Positions 6,607-13,423 of a DNA stretch of 17,920 nucleotides are shown piece after piece. Within the stretch, counting starts at the first letter, position 1. The number at the start of each line of letters is the position of its first letter. The stretch spans positions 1-17,920 of the forward strand of contig JAGXLH010000025.1 in assembly GCA_018334795.1 (NCBI GenBank), given 5' to 3'. The notes under the pieces are model-generated. The model saw nothing but the letters and a program-made list of their open reading frames with translations. It did not search any database and was not told the origin of the DNA. Source of the DNA: Thermoplasmatota archaeon (lineage in GTDB: Archaea > Thermoplasmatota > E2 > DHVEG-1). The position numbers were made by a program, and so were the translations under genes.

Positions 6607-8421
6607 ATGAATGCAGTTATTAAAGCTAATGATATCGCAAAATCCTTTGGTGGAGATGTCTTATTCGAAAATGTTTCGTTTGATATAAACCGGTCAGATT
6701 GTGTCGGTATTCTCGGTCCGAATGGATGCGGAAAATCTACCTTATTTAAAATTTTATTAGGTTGGGTGAAACCAGGTTTCGGCCATGTTAATACTCAAAA
6801 AGATTTGAATATGAGATATTTAGATCAAGTTGCAATTTCTCAGGAGGATAACACGGTTTATGATTTTTTTCTTCGAACTACTCAGCCAACATCAATCCAA
6901 CGGGAAATAAAAGTATTGGAATCTCGATTAGAAGATCCTTCTATTTATAGTTCTCCAGAGTATGAAGATGTTATTGATCGATTACAAAAACTGAAAAGTT
7001 CAGCTAATAAACTGACAACCGGTAATCGATGGGAAGCAGCTGTTGAGATTTTAGAAAAGTTATATATGACTGATATTTCGAAAGATACGAAAACAAAACA
7101 GTTATCTGGTGGTGAAAGGCAAAAAATCGCACTTGCTAGTATCTTTGCCCAATCCAAGGAGTGTGACGTGTTACTGCTTGATGAACCAACGAATCATCTT
7201 GATATTCCTACAATTGAATGGCTTGAGGAACAAATCGCTGATTTTCCAAATGCAGTTCTAATTATTTCTCATGATCGGTATTTACTCGATGATTTAGTAG
7301 ATCGAGTGTTTGAGTTTGAAGGAAACAATATTGTAACTTATGATGCAACATTTGAAGAGTATGAAGAACAAAAAGAGATGCGCGATTATATTAAACAGCA
7401 GGCTTTGAAAAAGAAAAGAGCGGAGTTAAAACGTCAAAAAAAAGTTATTGATAAAATGAGCCGCCGGAATCGATTTGACCGACAAATTGCTAGCAAGGTG
7501 AAACGATTGGAAAAAGAGGATTTCGGTGAGGATGAGGTATTGAAATCGTTTTTTCTTAAATTTCATTTTAAATCAGTGTTTAAATCAGGTAAGAACGTTG
7601 CTGATGGAAGAAATCTTTCAAAACAATTTGATGATACCATTATTTTGGATGATGAACAATTTGAGATCCTTGCTGGTCAAACGATTGGTTTGGTTGGACC
7701 CAATGGATGTGGAAAAACCACGTTTCTAAAAATGTTAACTGGTGAAGAACCAGTTGATGAAGGCTCAATTCATCTTAGTTCTGGAGTGAAATGGGGATAT
7801 TTTGATCAAGGTCATCTTTCATTGAAACCAGAGAATACACTTATTGATGAAGTTCGAAGAGATCAACAACATATCTCTGAAAATGATGCGAAAGCATTAC
7901 TGGGTCAATTTGATTTTACAAGAGATATGATGTATGGAAAGGTTGGAAAACTTTCAGGTGGTGAACGAGCAAGGTTGGCTATTTTAAGATTGCTTACCAA
8001 ACCGTATAATTTTTTGATGCTTGATGAACCAACGAATCATATGGATATGGAATCAAAAAGTGCGATTGAAAAAGCATTAAAAACATATTCTGGAACGGTT
8101 ATAGTAGTTTCTCATGATCGGCGTTTTCTTGATAAGGTCACAGATACTATTTTTTTCATGGAAGATGGTTCTTTGAAATCGTATAAAGGGAATTATTCAC
8201 AGTTTAAATTACAACGTCAGGAGGAATTACTTAAACATTCAGATGCAAGTCGCCTTCCAAAATCTATACCGGGAGTTGAACAATATGTGGTTTGTAAATC
8301 ATTTACGAATTGGACGACCAAAACCAAGCATAAAAAGGGAGATAAGATTTTCATTGGTGATCATAATCGGGAGATTTATGAGCATGCGATTGATGGAAAA
8401 TGGATTAAACCAGTCAGTTAA
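6607..8421 (+). CDS. ABC-F family ATPase with C-terminal extension
   Basis: This 604-residue protein has two ABC ATPase domains on one chain and no membrane segments, so it is an ABC-F protein, a ribosome-associated class rather than a transporter. Domain 1 has Walker A GPNGCGKST (37-45), signature LSGGERQ (about 166) and Walker B LLLDEPTNHLD (about 188). Domain 2 has GPNGCGKTT (about 364), LSGGERA (about 449) and MLDEPTNHMD (about 472). A Lys/Arg-rich linker between them (about 255-305) is the ABC-F interdomain arm thought to enter the ribosomal E site. After domain 2 comes a tail of about 60 residues with KSFTNWTTKTKHKKGDKIFI. Leaderless-type start. It could be a translation factor or a ribosome-protection factor; the sequence does not decide. 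Confidence 0.93.
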   Translation: MNAVIKANDIAKSFGGDVLFENVSFDINRSDCVGILGPNGCGKSTLFKILLGWVKPGFGHVNTQKDLNMRYLDQVAISQEDNTVYDFFLRTTQPTSIQREIKVLESRLEDPSIYSSPEYEDVIDRLQKLKSSANKLTTGNRWEAAVEILEKLYMTDISKDTKTKQLSGGERQKIALASIFAQSKECDVLLLDEPTNHLDIPTIEWLEEQIADFPNAVLIISHDRYLLDDLVDRVFEFEGNNIVTYDATFEEYEEQKEMRDYIKQQALKKKRAELKRQKKVIDKMSRRNRFDRQIASKVKRLEKEDFGEDEVLKSFFLKFHFKSVFKSGKNVADGRNLSKQFDDTIILDDEQFEILAGQTIGLVGPNGCGKTTFLKMLTGEEPVDEGSIHLSSGVKWGYFDQGHLSLKPENTLIDEVRRDQQHISENDAKALLGQFDFTRDMMYGKVGKLSGGERARLAILRLLTKPYNFLMLDEPTNHMDMESKSAIEKALKTYSGTVIVVSHDRRFLDKVTDTIFFMEDGSLKSYKGNYSQFKLQRQEELLKHSDASRLPKSIPGVEQYVVCKSFTNWTTKTKHKKGDKIFIGDHNREIYEHAIDGKWIKPVS

Positions 8422-8441
8422 AAAATAATTGTTTTTTTAAA
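8422..8441 (+). terminator. Short intergenic T-run between convergent genes
   Basis: Only 20 bp separate the ABC-F stop from the convergent DUF454 stop. The plus strand carries a run of seven T residues (8431-8437) and the minus strand has T6 within AAAAAATAA. It is a likely simple bidirectional T-tract stop signal. Confidence 0.35.
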
Positions 8442-8849
8442 TTATGGCTTGTATGTTTTAATCAAGATAATGTGAAGGCTTACAATACCAGCTATCAGGA
8501 TAAGAACAAATTTTATCAAAGAATTGGGTGCAATCATTAGTATCGAGATAAGAATAGTAATCCAAAGGAGTGTAATTACAATGATTTTTACTGGTAATGC
8601 TATACCTTTTCCTTCATAATAATTTCTAATGTATGATCCAAACCATTTGTTGGTAAGAAGCCAATTGTAAAATTTTTTTGAACTTCGCGCAAAACATGCT
8701 GCGGATAAAAGTAAAAAGGGTGTTGTGGGAAGAATTGGGATAAACACGCCAATGATTCCTAAACTGAGAAAAAGAAACCCTGAAAAAATAAGAATATATC
8801 GAATTAATGGATTGCGGATAATGTGTTTTTGCTGATCCGTATCATTCAT
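8442..8849 (-). CDS. DUF454/YbaN family inner-membrane protein
   Basis: This 135-residue membrane protein matches the DUF454 (YbaN) family. The diagnostic stretch is GIIGVFIPILPTTPFLLLSA, followed by CFARSSKKFYNWLL and the later KWFGSYIRNYYEGKGI segment with a conserved Lys before the last hydrophobic pair. It has one or two N-terminal membrane spans and two C-terminal ones. No biochemical function is established for the family. The ATG has no Shine-Dalgarno site. An AT-rich TATA-like stretch (around 8873-8885, minus strand) lies about 25-30 nt upstream, consistent with a leaderless mRNA. It is convergent with the ABC-F gene. Confidence 0.9.
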   Translation of the reverse strand: MNDTDQQKHIIRNPLIRYILIFSGFLFLSLGIIGVFIPILPTTPFLLLSAACFARSSKKFYNWLLTNKWFGSYIRNYYEGKGIALPVKIIVITLLWITILISILMIAPNSLIKFVLILIAGIVSLHIILIKTYKP

Positions 8850-8913
8850 GTTCTAAATACACATGATTAATTGTTTTATTAATAAATTAATTGGGTGTTT
8901 TTACGCCATTTTA

Positions 8914-9645
8914 TCATGTTTCAAAGTTACGGTGATAATAGGTACCATCTCCGCATTCAACTCGAACAAGGTATGGTTCGTCTTGTTCTAGTGATATCTG
9001 ATAGTCAACATTTTCCCTAGGAATATCTGATCCACCAACAACTGTGTTGGAATTGCTATCTAAACGTATTGTGTTTGCTTCACTTTTGTTCCAGACAAAA
9101 GAGGCTTGACCACTTGCAGGTACAAAGCCAATGGCATCTATACTAACATCAACAAACCAATCTTCTGTATATGCATAATTTCCTATTAATCCGATAGATT
9201 TGATTTCGACTTGATTGGGTAATCTATTTTTGATTTGGATTGTAAGTTTTTCATTTTCAAAATCAACGTCAATTATTTCTGTAGAAAGATGACCACTTTC
9301 TTCAAGATAACCAATTACTGAATTCAACAGATCTATCTCGTCGGTTTTTTCGTTTACCACTTCAGTTAATCTATCAATTTCAAACATCATTTCAGATTCT
9401 TTACCATACTCCTCATTACTCATAGTATATCTAGTGGATGGTGGACAATTCAAAGATCCAATAATCAAGCCTCCGATTAGTCCGATGACCAGTGTGATAA
9501 GCACAACCTTATAAGCACTATTATCCATATTTTGGACATAATTAAGAAGATTTTTCCCCTCACTTGTAAAAATTTTTTTAATGGAGTTTACTTTTGATTT
9601 TCCATTTTTAAATTCATTATTTTTTACAATAATACTTCCCTCCAT
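8914..9645 (-). CDS. Unrecognised membrane-anchored coiled-coil protein
   Basis: I do not recognise this 243-residue protein. Residues 1-43 are basic and presumably cytoplasmic. Residues 46-65 form a single, Gly-rich membrane helix (VVLITLVIGLIGGLIIGS). An acidic coiled coil follows at about residues 82-113 (EIDRLTEVVNEKTDEIDLLN). The C-terminal 130 residues look like a beta-rich extracytoplasmic domain, with alternating hydrophobic strands such as KLTIQIKNRL and PYLVRVECGDGTYYHRNF. Topology is probably N-in, C-out. The ATG lies about 30 nt after a TATA-like stretch (9671-9680, minus strand), fitting a leaderless mRNA. A GGAGG sequence sits just inside the ORF, so a downstream non-AUG start is a remote alternative. 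It is flanked by other membrane-protein genes. Confidence 0.7.
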   Translation of the reverse strand: MEGSIIVKNNEFKNGKSKVNSIKKIFTSEGKNLLNYVQNMDNSAYKVVLITLVIGLIGGLIIGSLNCPPSTRYTMSNEEYGKESEMMFEIDRLTEVVNEKTDEIDLLNSVIGYLEESGHLSTEIIDVDFENEKLTIQIKNRLPNQVEIKSIGLIGNYAYTEDWFVDVSIDAIGFVPASGQASFVWNKSEANTIRLDSNSNTVVGGSDIPRENVDYQISLEQDEPYLVRVECGDGTYYHRNFET

Positions 9646-9945
9646 ATCTAATATATTTTAAATTAATGTTTATTATAAACACTTTATATTAATAATTTTC
9701 TGTAAAATATGCTGAAATGAAAAATAATTTCATTAAATTAAGATAATGGTAAGAAGTTCGCATAATTCTTCTTTTTCAACTTCAGAAAATGAGAGGTTAT
9801 CTAAGAATATTTCTCCTGACCATTCCTATTAATGTGTATTTTATCTTTTTTTAGATGGACACGTAGCAGTATTATTATCCATCCTAAAGACAGGTTCAGA
9901 ATATGAACTCGTTTTCTTTGAATTGATACTTGACTGGAAGAATTC
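9646..9945. other. Gene-free stretch of about 300 bp
   Basis: The part near 9660-9695 holds the promoter-like AT-rich region of the coiled-coil protein gene. A small AT-rich hairpin (AATGAAA/TTTCATT, about 9716-9734) lies next to it. A 28-codon plus-strand ORF from about 9746 and a minus-strand ORF overlapping the MscS-like 3' end both lack supporting signals. I see no convincing gene here. Confidence 0.4.
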
Positions 9946-10629
9946 TTATTTTTCTTTTGTAAGCTCTTTAGCTTGTTTTTTAGCCCAGTCACCAACTATG
10001 TCTTTGAATCCCCAGCCGAATGCGACGGCGATTGCTGCTGCAACACCCCAAGCAAGTGGTTGAATGAATGTGTAGATAATCGAAGTGTCTATTTTCCATT
10101 GATCAAGAGTGATTACAATGACAACAAGCGTTAATACTGCTCTGAAGAACAAGGTTATGATGTTTGCAAGTGATACCTTGTATTGATTCATGGTGTTTTG
10201 GATGAATGAAACAATCCATTCCACTGCGATTAAGCCTACGATAAGTACAAGTATTCCTGCGATTAAGTGAGGAAGATATAGTAAAACAGCGTTTACAAAA
10301 GTACTCAATATTTGAATTTGTAAAACATCAACAGCAGCAAGAATGAAGACCACATAAAAGAACAATGAGACGAGTACTCCCATTAGTTTAGAAAAGGTCA
10401 TGTCCACGGAGTCTAACATACGTTTGATTATCGTATTTTTTGCGATTTTCTTATCTGTTTTTGCTTTTTCTAATAATCGCCTCACTCCTCCACCAACGAT
10501 TTTTCCAATAATGTAACCAATGAGTAGGATGATGATTGCTGCAATTATTCCTGGAAGAGCGGCTACTATACTTTCAAAAGCATCATAAAAACCTGCATTT
10601 ATTCCTTCTATAATATTATCTAAAACCAT
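9946..10629 (-). CDS. Small MscS-type TM-helix-repeat channel-like protein
   Basis: This 227-residue protein has about five hydrophobic helices. It carries the conserved TM-helix segment of MscS-like proteins (PF05552 type): ALPGIIAAIIILLIGYIIGK near residues 24-43, a second LPHLIAGILVLIVGLIAVEW near 119-138, and the terminal WGVAAAIAVAFGWGFKDIVG near 193-212. The last segment resembles the pore-lining TM3 of MscS. The cytoplasmic beta and vestibule domains of a full MscS are absent, so this is the short, CmpX-like form. It probably forms a small mechanosensitive or related channel; gating is unknown. GGTGAGG lies 6 nt upstream of the ATG, and a TATATG-type box lies near 10672-10681. Confidence 0.85.
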   Translation of the reverse strand: MVLDNIIEGINAGFYDAFESIVAALPGIIAAIIILLIGYIIGKIVGGGVRRLLEKAKTDKKIAKNTIIKRMLDSVDMTFSKLMGVLVSLFFYVVFILAAVDVLQIQILSTFVNAVLLYLPHLIAGILVLIVGLIAVEWIVSFIQNTMNQYKVSLANIITLFFRAVLTLVVIVITLDQWKIDTSIIYTFIQPLAWGVAAAIAVAFGWGFKDIVGDWAKKQAKELTKEK

Positions 10630-10671
10630 TTTTTACCTCACCACCAATTTAAGAAATGAAAAGACCTAGTT

Positions 10672-10681
10672 ACATATAAAA
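10672..10681 (-). promoter_or_regulatory. TATA-like box for the MscS-like gene
   Basis: The minus strand reads GTTTTATATG. This predicts a start near 10651 and a 20-nt leader containing GGTGAGG. The same bases read ATATAAAA on the plus strand, so a divergent promoter cannot be excluded. Confidence 0.45.
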
Positions 10682-10853
10682 CATTCGAAAAAAATTTTGG
10701 TAATGTTTTTTTTTGATAAAAATTATTTTTATGTAAAACGTTCTTTCCCATTTATTGTATTTCTCGATGATGGTATGCTTGGAAGTATTTTTACGGTTTT
10801 TACTTCAAAAAAACAAGTGTTTTTTGCATTCACAATTATGTACATACTTACCT

Positions 10854-10871
10854 GCGAAAAAGGTACTTAAA
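10854..10871 (+). promoter_or_regulatory. BRE/TATA-like promoter of the candidate RNA
   Basis: GCGAAAAAGGTACTTAAACT resembles an archaeal BRE (purine-rich, CGAAAA) followed by a TATA-like TACTTAAA. It would start transcription near 10888-10892, just ahead of the structured stretch. CGAAA-type BREs are typical of strong stable-RNA promoters. Confidence 0.4.
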
Positions 10872-10889
10872 CTCTCATCTTATGCTTAG

Positions 10890-10995
10890 TAGTAGAAGTA
10901 ATGAAAAAGTCTGGGCTGGTATTTTTTTAGGAGTGCATTACCATCCCATCTCAACCGCAGAAAGTGAGGAGTTCTCCCAGACTTTTCTTCTCATC
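10890..10995 (+). ncRNA. Candidate structured small RNA
   Basis: A perfect 11-bp stem joins AAAAGTCTGGG (10905-10915) to CCCAGACTTTT (10976-10986). It is extended after a 6-nt bulge by AGAAG/CTTCT (10894-10898 with 10987-10991). Inside it, TGGTA (10917-10921) pairs with TACCA (10939-10943), and CTCA (10950-10953) pairs with TGAG (10965-10968), giving a three-way junction. A T/C-rich tract follows. A BRE/TATA-like promoter sits about 25 nt before the expected 5' end. The stretch 10945-10968 resembles the loop B-helix III-loop C part of 5S rRNA, but the RNA is too short for a 5S. A further match, CATCCCA (10942-10948) with TGGGATG (11009-11015), would allow an alternative fold. I match it to no known family. 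Confidence 0.35.
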
Positions 10996-11107
10996 TTTCT
11001 TCACAACCTGGGATGAATCATCTTCATTTTTCTGATTGTTTTTGTATGTGGTTGATTATTTTTCCATCTTCGTTTTTCCGAAAATGACACATAAAAGGAT
11101 AACTTTT

Positions 11108-11118
11108 TTTATTATATC
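11108..11118 (+). promoter_or_regulatory. TATA-like box for the GDT1-like gene
   Basis: TTTATTATATC lies at the spacing that would place the transcript start at about 11139. That position is the G of an in-frame GTG, two codons before a TAG. The background is AT-rich, so confidence is moderate. Confidence 0.4.
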
Positions 11119-11177
11119 CTTCATTCAATTAGAAATTAGTGGAGTAGATTCTTATATTAGAAGATATCCTTGTCCCA

Positions 11178-11705
11178 TTGATTGCAATTGCAATTGCAGA
11201 ACTTGGAGATAAAACGCAACTTTCAGTTCTACTTCTTTCTTCTAAAACAACGAAACATCTTCAAATCTTAATTGGTGTATTATTTGCTTTTTTAATCGTT
11301 GATGGAGTAGCTATTGCCGCAGGGTCATGGGTTACCATGTTCATACCTCTTTTTTATTTAAAAATCGTTTCTGGTCTTGTTTTTATCTTGTTTGGCATTT
11401 TGATATTGATCAATAAAGATAATGGGGAAGAGAAAACAAAATCATATAAGAATCCATTTGTCACTTCGTTTTTTCTTATTCTTCTTACGGAATGGGGAGA
11501 TAAAACACAAATTGCTGCAGCCTTGTTTGCAACTCGTTTCAATCCACTTGGCGTTCTTATTGGATCGATGATTGCATTATCGATTCTTTCTATTATTGCG
11601 ATTTACTTTGGAAAACTGATCTCTGAAAGAATTTCAAAAGAAACGATTAATAAAGTTGCTGCAGTTATTTTTATTATTATGGGGATTGCGTTTCTTTTGT
11701 TATAA
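11178..11705 (+). CDS. UPF0016/GDT1 family cation (Mn2+/Ca2+) transporter
   Basis: This membrane protein of at least 175 residues carries the two hallmark E-x-G-D-K-[TS] motifs of the UPF0016/GDT1 family: AELGDKTQ in the first helix and TEWGDKTQ in the second half. The two halves are related, with about six helices in total. Family members export Mn2+ or exchange Ca2+/Mn2+ for protons. Coordinates use the first conventional start (TTG 11178), which leaves only seven residues before the first motif. The open frame continues upstream to a TAG at 11145-11147 with family-like residues (LEDILVPL), so translation may begin at ATT 11148 or ATA 11154 behind GGAG, or at GTG 11139 if the TAG is read through or is an error. 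A terminator follows the stop. Confidence 0.88.
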   Translation: MIAIAIAELGDKTQLSVLLLSSKTTKHLQILIGVLFAFLIVDGVAIAAGSWVTMFIPLFYLKIVSGLVFILFGILILINKDNGEEKTKSYKNPFVTSFFLILLTEWGDKTQIAAALFATRFNPLGVLIGSMIALSILSIIAIYFGKLISERISKETINKVAAVIFIIMGIAFLLL

Positions 11706-11729
11706 GAAAGGTTATTTTTTCCTTTTTTT
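11706..11729 (+). terminator. Hairpin/T-tract terminator after the GDT1-like gene
   Basis: AAAGG (11707-11711) can pair with CCTTT (11721-11725) around a T-rich loop and runs straight into further T residues. It lies directly after the stop codon and resembles the terminator after the OPT gene. Confidence 0.55.
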
Positions 11730-11810
11730 CCACAGAATTTTTTTCCTTTCTCCTTGGAATCTGTTCTCAATATTCATAAGCTAAATTTTTCTTATTCTTC
11801 TGATAAGGAA

Positions 11811-12230
11811 ATGAAAATCATTCCAAAGGGTGAAGTTATTCGCCGGTTAAATATGATTTATGCGAAAGTTCCTTCTTTTGAATGTAAACATTGTCTAAAA
11901 TGTTCAAATCCTATTTGGTGGTTTAAACCAGAGGAAATTAATATAAGAGAATATCTGAAGCAACATCATATGGATTATCTTACATGTTCTTTTGAAGAAT
12001 TTAAAACGAATCAAATGAGATGTCCTTACTTGCAAGATAATCGATGTTCTATTTATCCTGTGAGACCTATAGTATGTAGATTACAAGGAACGATAAAAGA
12101 GTTACCTTGCCCACATAATAAAAAATCATTATTGACTGAAGGACAATATAAAAACATCGTCCATGAATTAAACATGCTTACTAGAAATCTTAATGCACTT
12201 GGTGAATATTTTGGAACTCGAAAAAAATAG
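11811..12230 (+). CDS. Divergent YkgJ-type cysteine-cluster protein
   Basis: This 139-residue soluble protein has an N-terminal C25-x2-C28-x2-C31 cluster (CKHCLKC). It also has the family's second block C71-PYL-x4-C79-SIYPVRP-x2-C89, with C100 in LPCPH. The RP in IYPVRPIVC is the canonical form of the YkgJ/CxxCxxCC domain. The final CC pair of the first motif is reduced to a single Cys here, unlike the protein at 23-562. A metal or Fe-S centre is likely; the role is unknown. I chose ATG 11811. The frame is open to a TTG at 11754, which would add 19 residues but lacks a ribosome-binding site. AAGGA is very close to the ATG, so the exact start is uncertain. It may be a single-gene unit. Confidence 0.75.
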   Translation: MKIIPKGEVIRRLNMIYAKVPSFECKHCLKCSNPIWWFKPEEINIREYLKQHHMDYLTCSFEEFKTNQMRCPYLQDNRCSIYPVRPIVCRLQGTIKELPCPHNKKSLLTEGQYKNIVHELNMLTRNLNALGEYFGTRKK

Positions 12231-12270
12231 ATAGTAATTTATTATCAGTCCAATCTGATCAAACCCGTAC

Positions 12271-12280
12271 CTTTTTAAAG
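12271..12280 (+). promoter_or_regulatory. TATA-like box for the zinc-ribbon/PspC gene
   Basis: CTTTTTAAAG follows CGTACC and lies about 45 nt upstream of the ATG. The predicted start near 12300 leaves a leader of about 20 nt. That leader contains a small inverted repeat (CCTC 12296-12299, GAGG 12307-12310) whose second arm is the ribosome-binding site. Confidence 0.4.
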
Positions 12281-12321
12281 AAAACAATTGTTAAACCTCT
12301 AAATTTGAGGAAGTGTTCTCT

Positions 12322-13212
12322 ATGAAAGAATGTCCTTCATGTCATCAAAAAAATCCTAATACTGCATCATTTTGTCAGCACTGTGGCGCGAAACTATCCA
12401 GTTCCTCTTCTAAATCACAGTTCGAACAAAACATGGATCATTTTGGTGAAGAAGTTGAACATATTGGAAAAAAAATTGAAACCTCGTTTGAAAAAACTGG
12501 GAAACAAATTGAAACCTGGTATGATAAAACATTTGGTGTGATAGGACCCGTTCTTTCAGCACTTATTGCTTTTGTTATTTTTTTCATTGTTATCAAGATG
12601 TTGTCTTTTTTTGGACAAACTCGACCGTGGATGCAAGAGATCAGTACGTTCTTAGAATCTCTTTTACTTATCTTTCTTATCATTTTCTTTTTATCTAGTT
12701 ACTCACATTATTTTTCAAAAAAAATAAAACCATTTCGTTTTGTTTCTCCATTAATTGGGGCAATCGTGTTCATGGTCTGGTTTTGGGTGGCCATTAATAT
12801 TCTTGCGATTATTGCAAGTCAATTTGATTTAGCTTTAGTACAAACATTCATTGATTTTTTTGAAGCGCTCATTTTTCCACTTGCTGTTCTCATCCTTTTA
12901 ATTGGATACATCGGTGTGATTACCTCATCTAAGCAAGAATCACATTCACAGCAAATTAGAAATGAAATTGCTAACTATGAATCAAGTGCTGAAAAGAATA
13001 GTGAACAAGAGGGATATAAAAGATTATACCGATCGGGAAAAGACAGAATCCTTGGTGGAGTTCTTGGTGGACTTGCTGAATATCTCAATGTTGATCCAAC
13101 AATTTTCCGTGTACTGTACGTCCTTTTGTTTTTTGCTTCTGTTGGATTTATTGTTTTAGCATATTTTGTGGGATGGATAATTATTCCTAGAAATCCAGCG
13201 CATCATTGGTAA
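12322..13212 (+). CDS. Zinc-ribbon, multi-helix, PspC-domain membrane protein
   Basis: This 296-residue protein joins three parts. Residues 4-21 form a zinc ribbon (C4-x2-C7, C18-x2-C21). Residues 34-70 form an amphipathic, charged helix with repeated EHIGKKIE / KTGKQIE units. Residues 73-200 hold about four membrane helices. The C-terminus (about 233-290) is a PspC domain with RSGKDRILGGVLGGLAEYLN followed by a last hydrophobic pair ending in GWIIIPR. In bacteria PspC senses membrane stress; the archaeal role is unknown. The ATG at 12322 is preceded by GAGG 11 nt upstream. An in-frame GTG at 12313 is too close to that site. It probably has its own promoter. Confidence 0.88.
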   Translation: MKECPSCHQKNPNTASFCQHCGAKLSSSSSKSQFEQNMDHFGEEVEHIGKKIETSFEKTGKQIETWYDKTFGVIGPVLSALIAFVIFFIVIKMLSFFGQTRPWMQEISTFLESLLLIFLIIFFLSSYSHYFSKKIKPFRFVSPLIGAIVFMVWFWVAINILAIIASQFDLALVQTFIDFFEALIFPLAVLILLIGYIGVITSSKQESHSQQIRNEIANYESSAEKNSEQEGYKRLYRSGKDRILGGVLGGLAEYLNVDPTIFRVLYVLLFFASVGFIVLAYFVGWIIIPRNPAHHW

Positions 13213-13302
13213 AGATTATATGGTTTAATGCCTTTGGATTTTCAATTTTTTTGATCCTATTTGCTTAAATTTATTCATTGGTCAATCAATTAAAAATGAA
13301 AA

Positions 13303-13320
13303 CGAAAAGTATATATAGTT
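13303..13320 (+). promoter_or_regulatory. BRE/TATA promoter of the arginine operon
   Basis: GAAAAGTATATATAGTT combines a purine-rich BRE-like stretch with a strong TATA box. The expected transcript start is near 13340, giving a leader of about 120 nt before argB. That is much longer than the leaders of other genes in the window. Confidence 0.65.
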
Positions 13321-13390
13321 TCACTTATTAAAAAAGGGATTAGAGGCGTACGAAAAATTATTACAAACGGGAAGGAGAGACAATAAAAAC

Positions 13391-13423
13391 ATGTTTTATA
13401 TCAATTTGGAGACTAGTTTTTAA
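13391..13423 (+). CDS. Possible argB leader peptide (10 codons)
   Basis: ATG at 13391 opens a 10-codon ORF (MFYINLETSF, TAA at 13421-13423) behind the strongest ribosome-binding sequence in the leader (GGGAAGGAGAG, 13370-13379). Spacing is 13 nt, longer than ideal. The peptide has no arginine codons, so classical attenuation by charged tRNA-Arg is not supported. An alternative frame from ATA 13383, with better spacing, would give a 22-codon ORF ending 7 nt before argB. Either could instead be fortuitous. Confidence 0.25.
   Translation: MFYINLETSF

Noticed and set aside
9746..9832. 28-codon plus-strand ORF in the 300-bp gap
   Set aside because: It has no ribosome-binding site or clear promoter and no recognisable sequence; it is within chance expectation for AT-rich DNA.
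9801..9995. 64-codon minus-strand ORF overlapping the end of the MscS-like gene
   Set aside because: It shares bases with the MscS-like 3' end in another frame, and its Lys/Asn-rich composition reflects base content only.
10703..10870. 55-codon plus-strand ORF with a TATA-like sequence 26 nt upstream
   Set aside because: The peptide is Phe-rich because of T-runs, has no recognisable domain, and the TATA-like bases are better explained as the promoter of the minus-strand MscS-like gene. Its end overlaps the promoter of the candidate RNA.
10905..10986. A tRNA or complete 5S rRNA gene
   Set aside because: There is no T-loop consensus or anticodon arm for a tRNA, and the length is far below a 5S rRNA with helices IV and V missing.
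11179..11197. Tandem ATTGCA repeats
   Set aside because: They encode Ile-Ala repeats in the first membrane helix of the GDT1-like protein and need no other explanation.
11148..11705. A yybP-ykoY manganese riboswitch ahead of the GDT1-like gene
   Set aside because: Such riboswitches often control this family in bacteria, but I could not find their conserved loop sequences in the upstream region.
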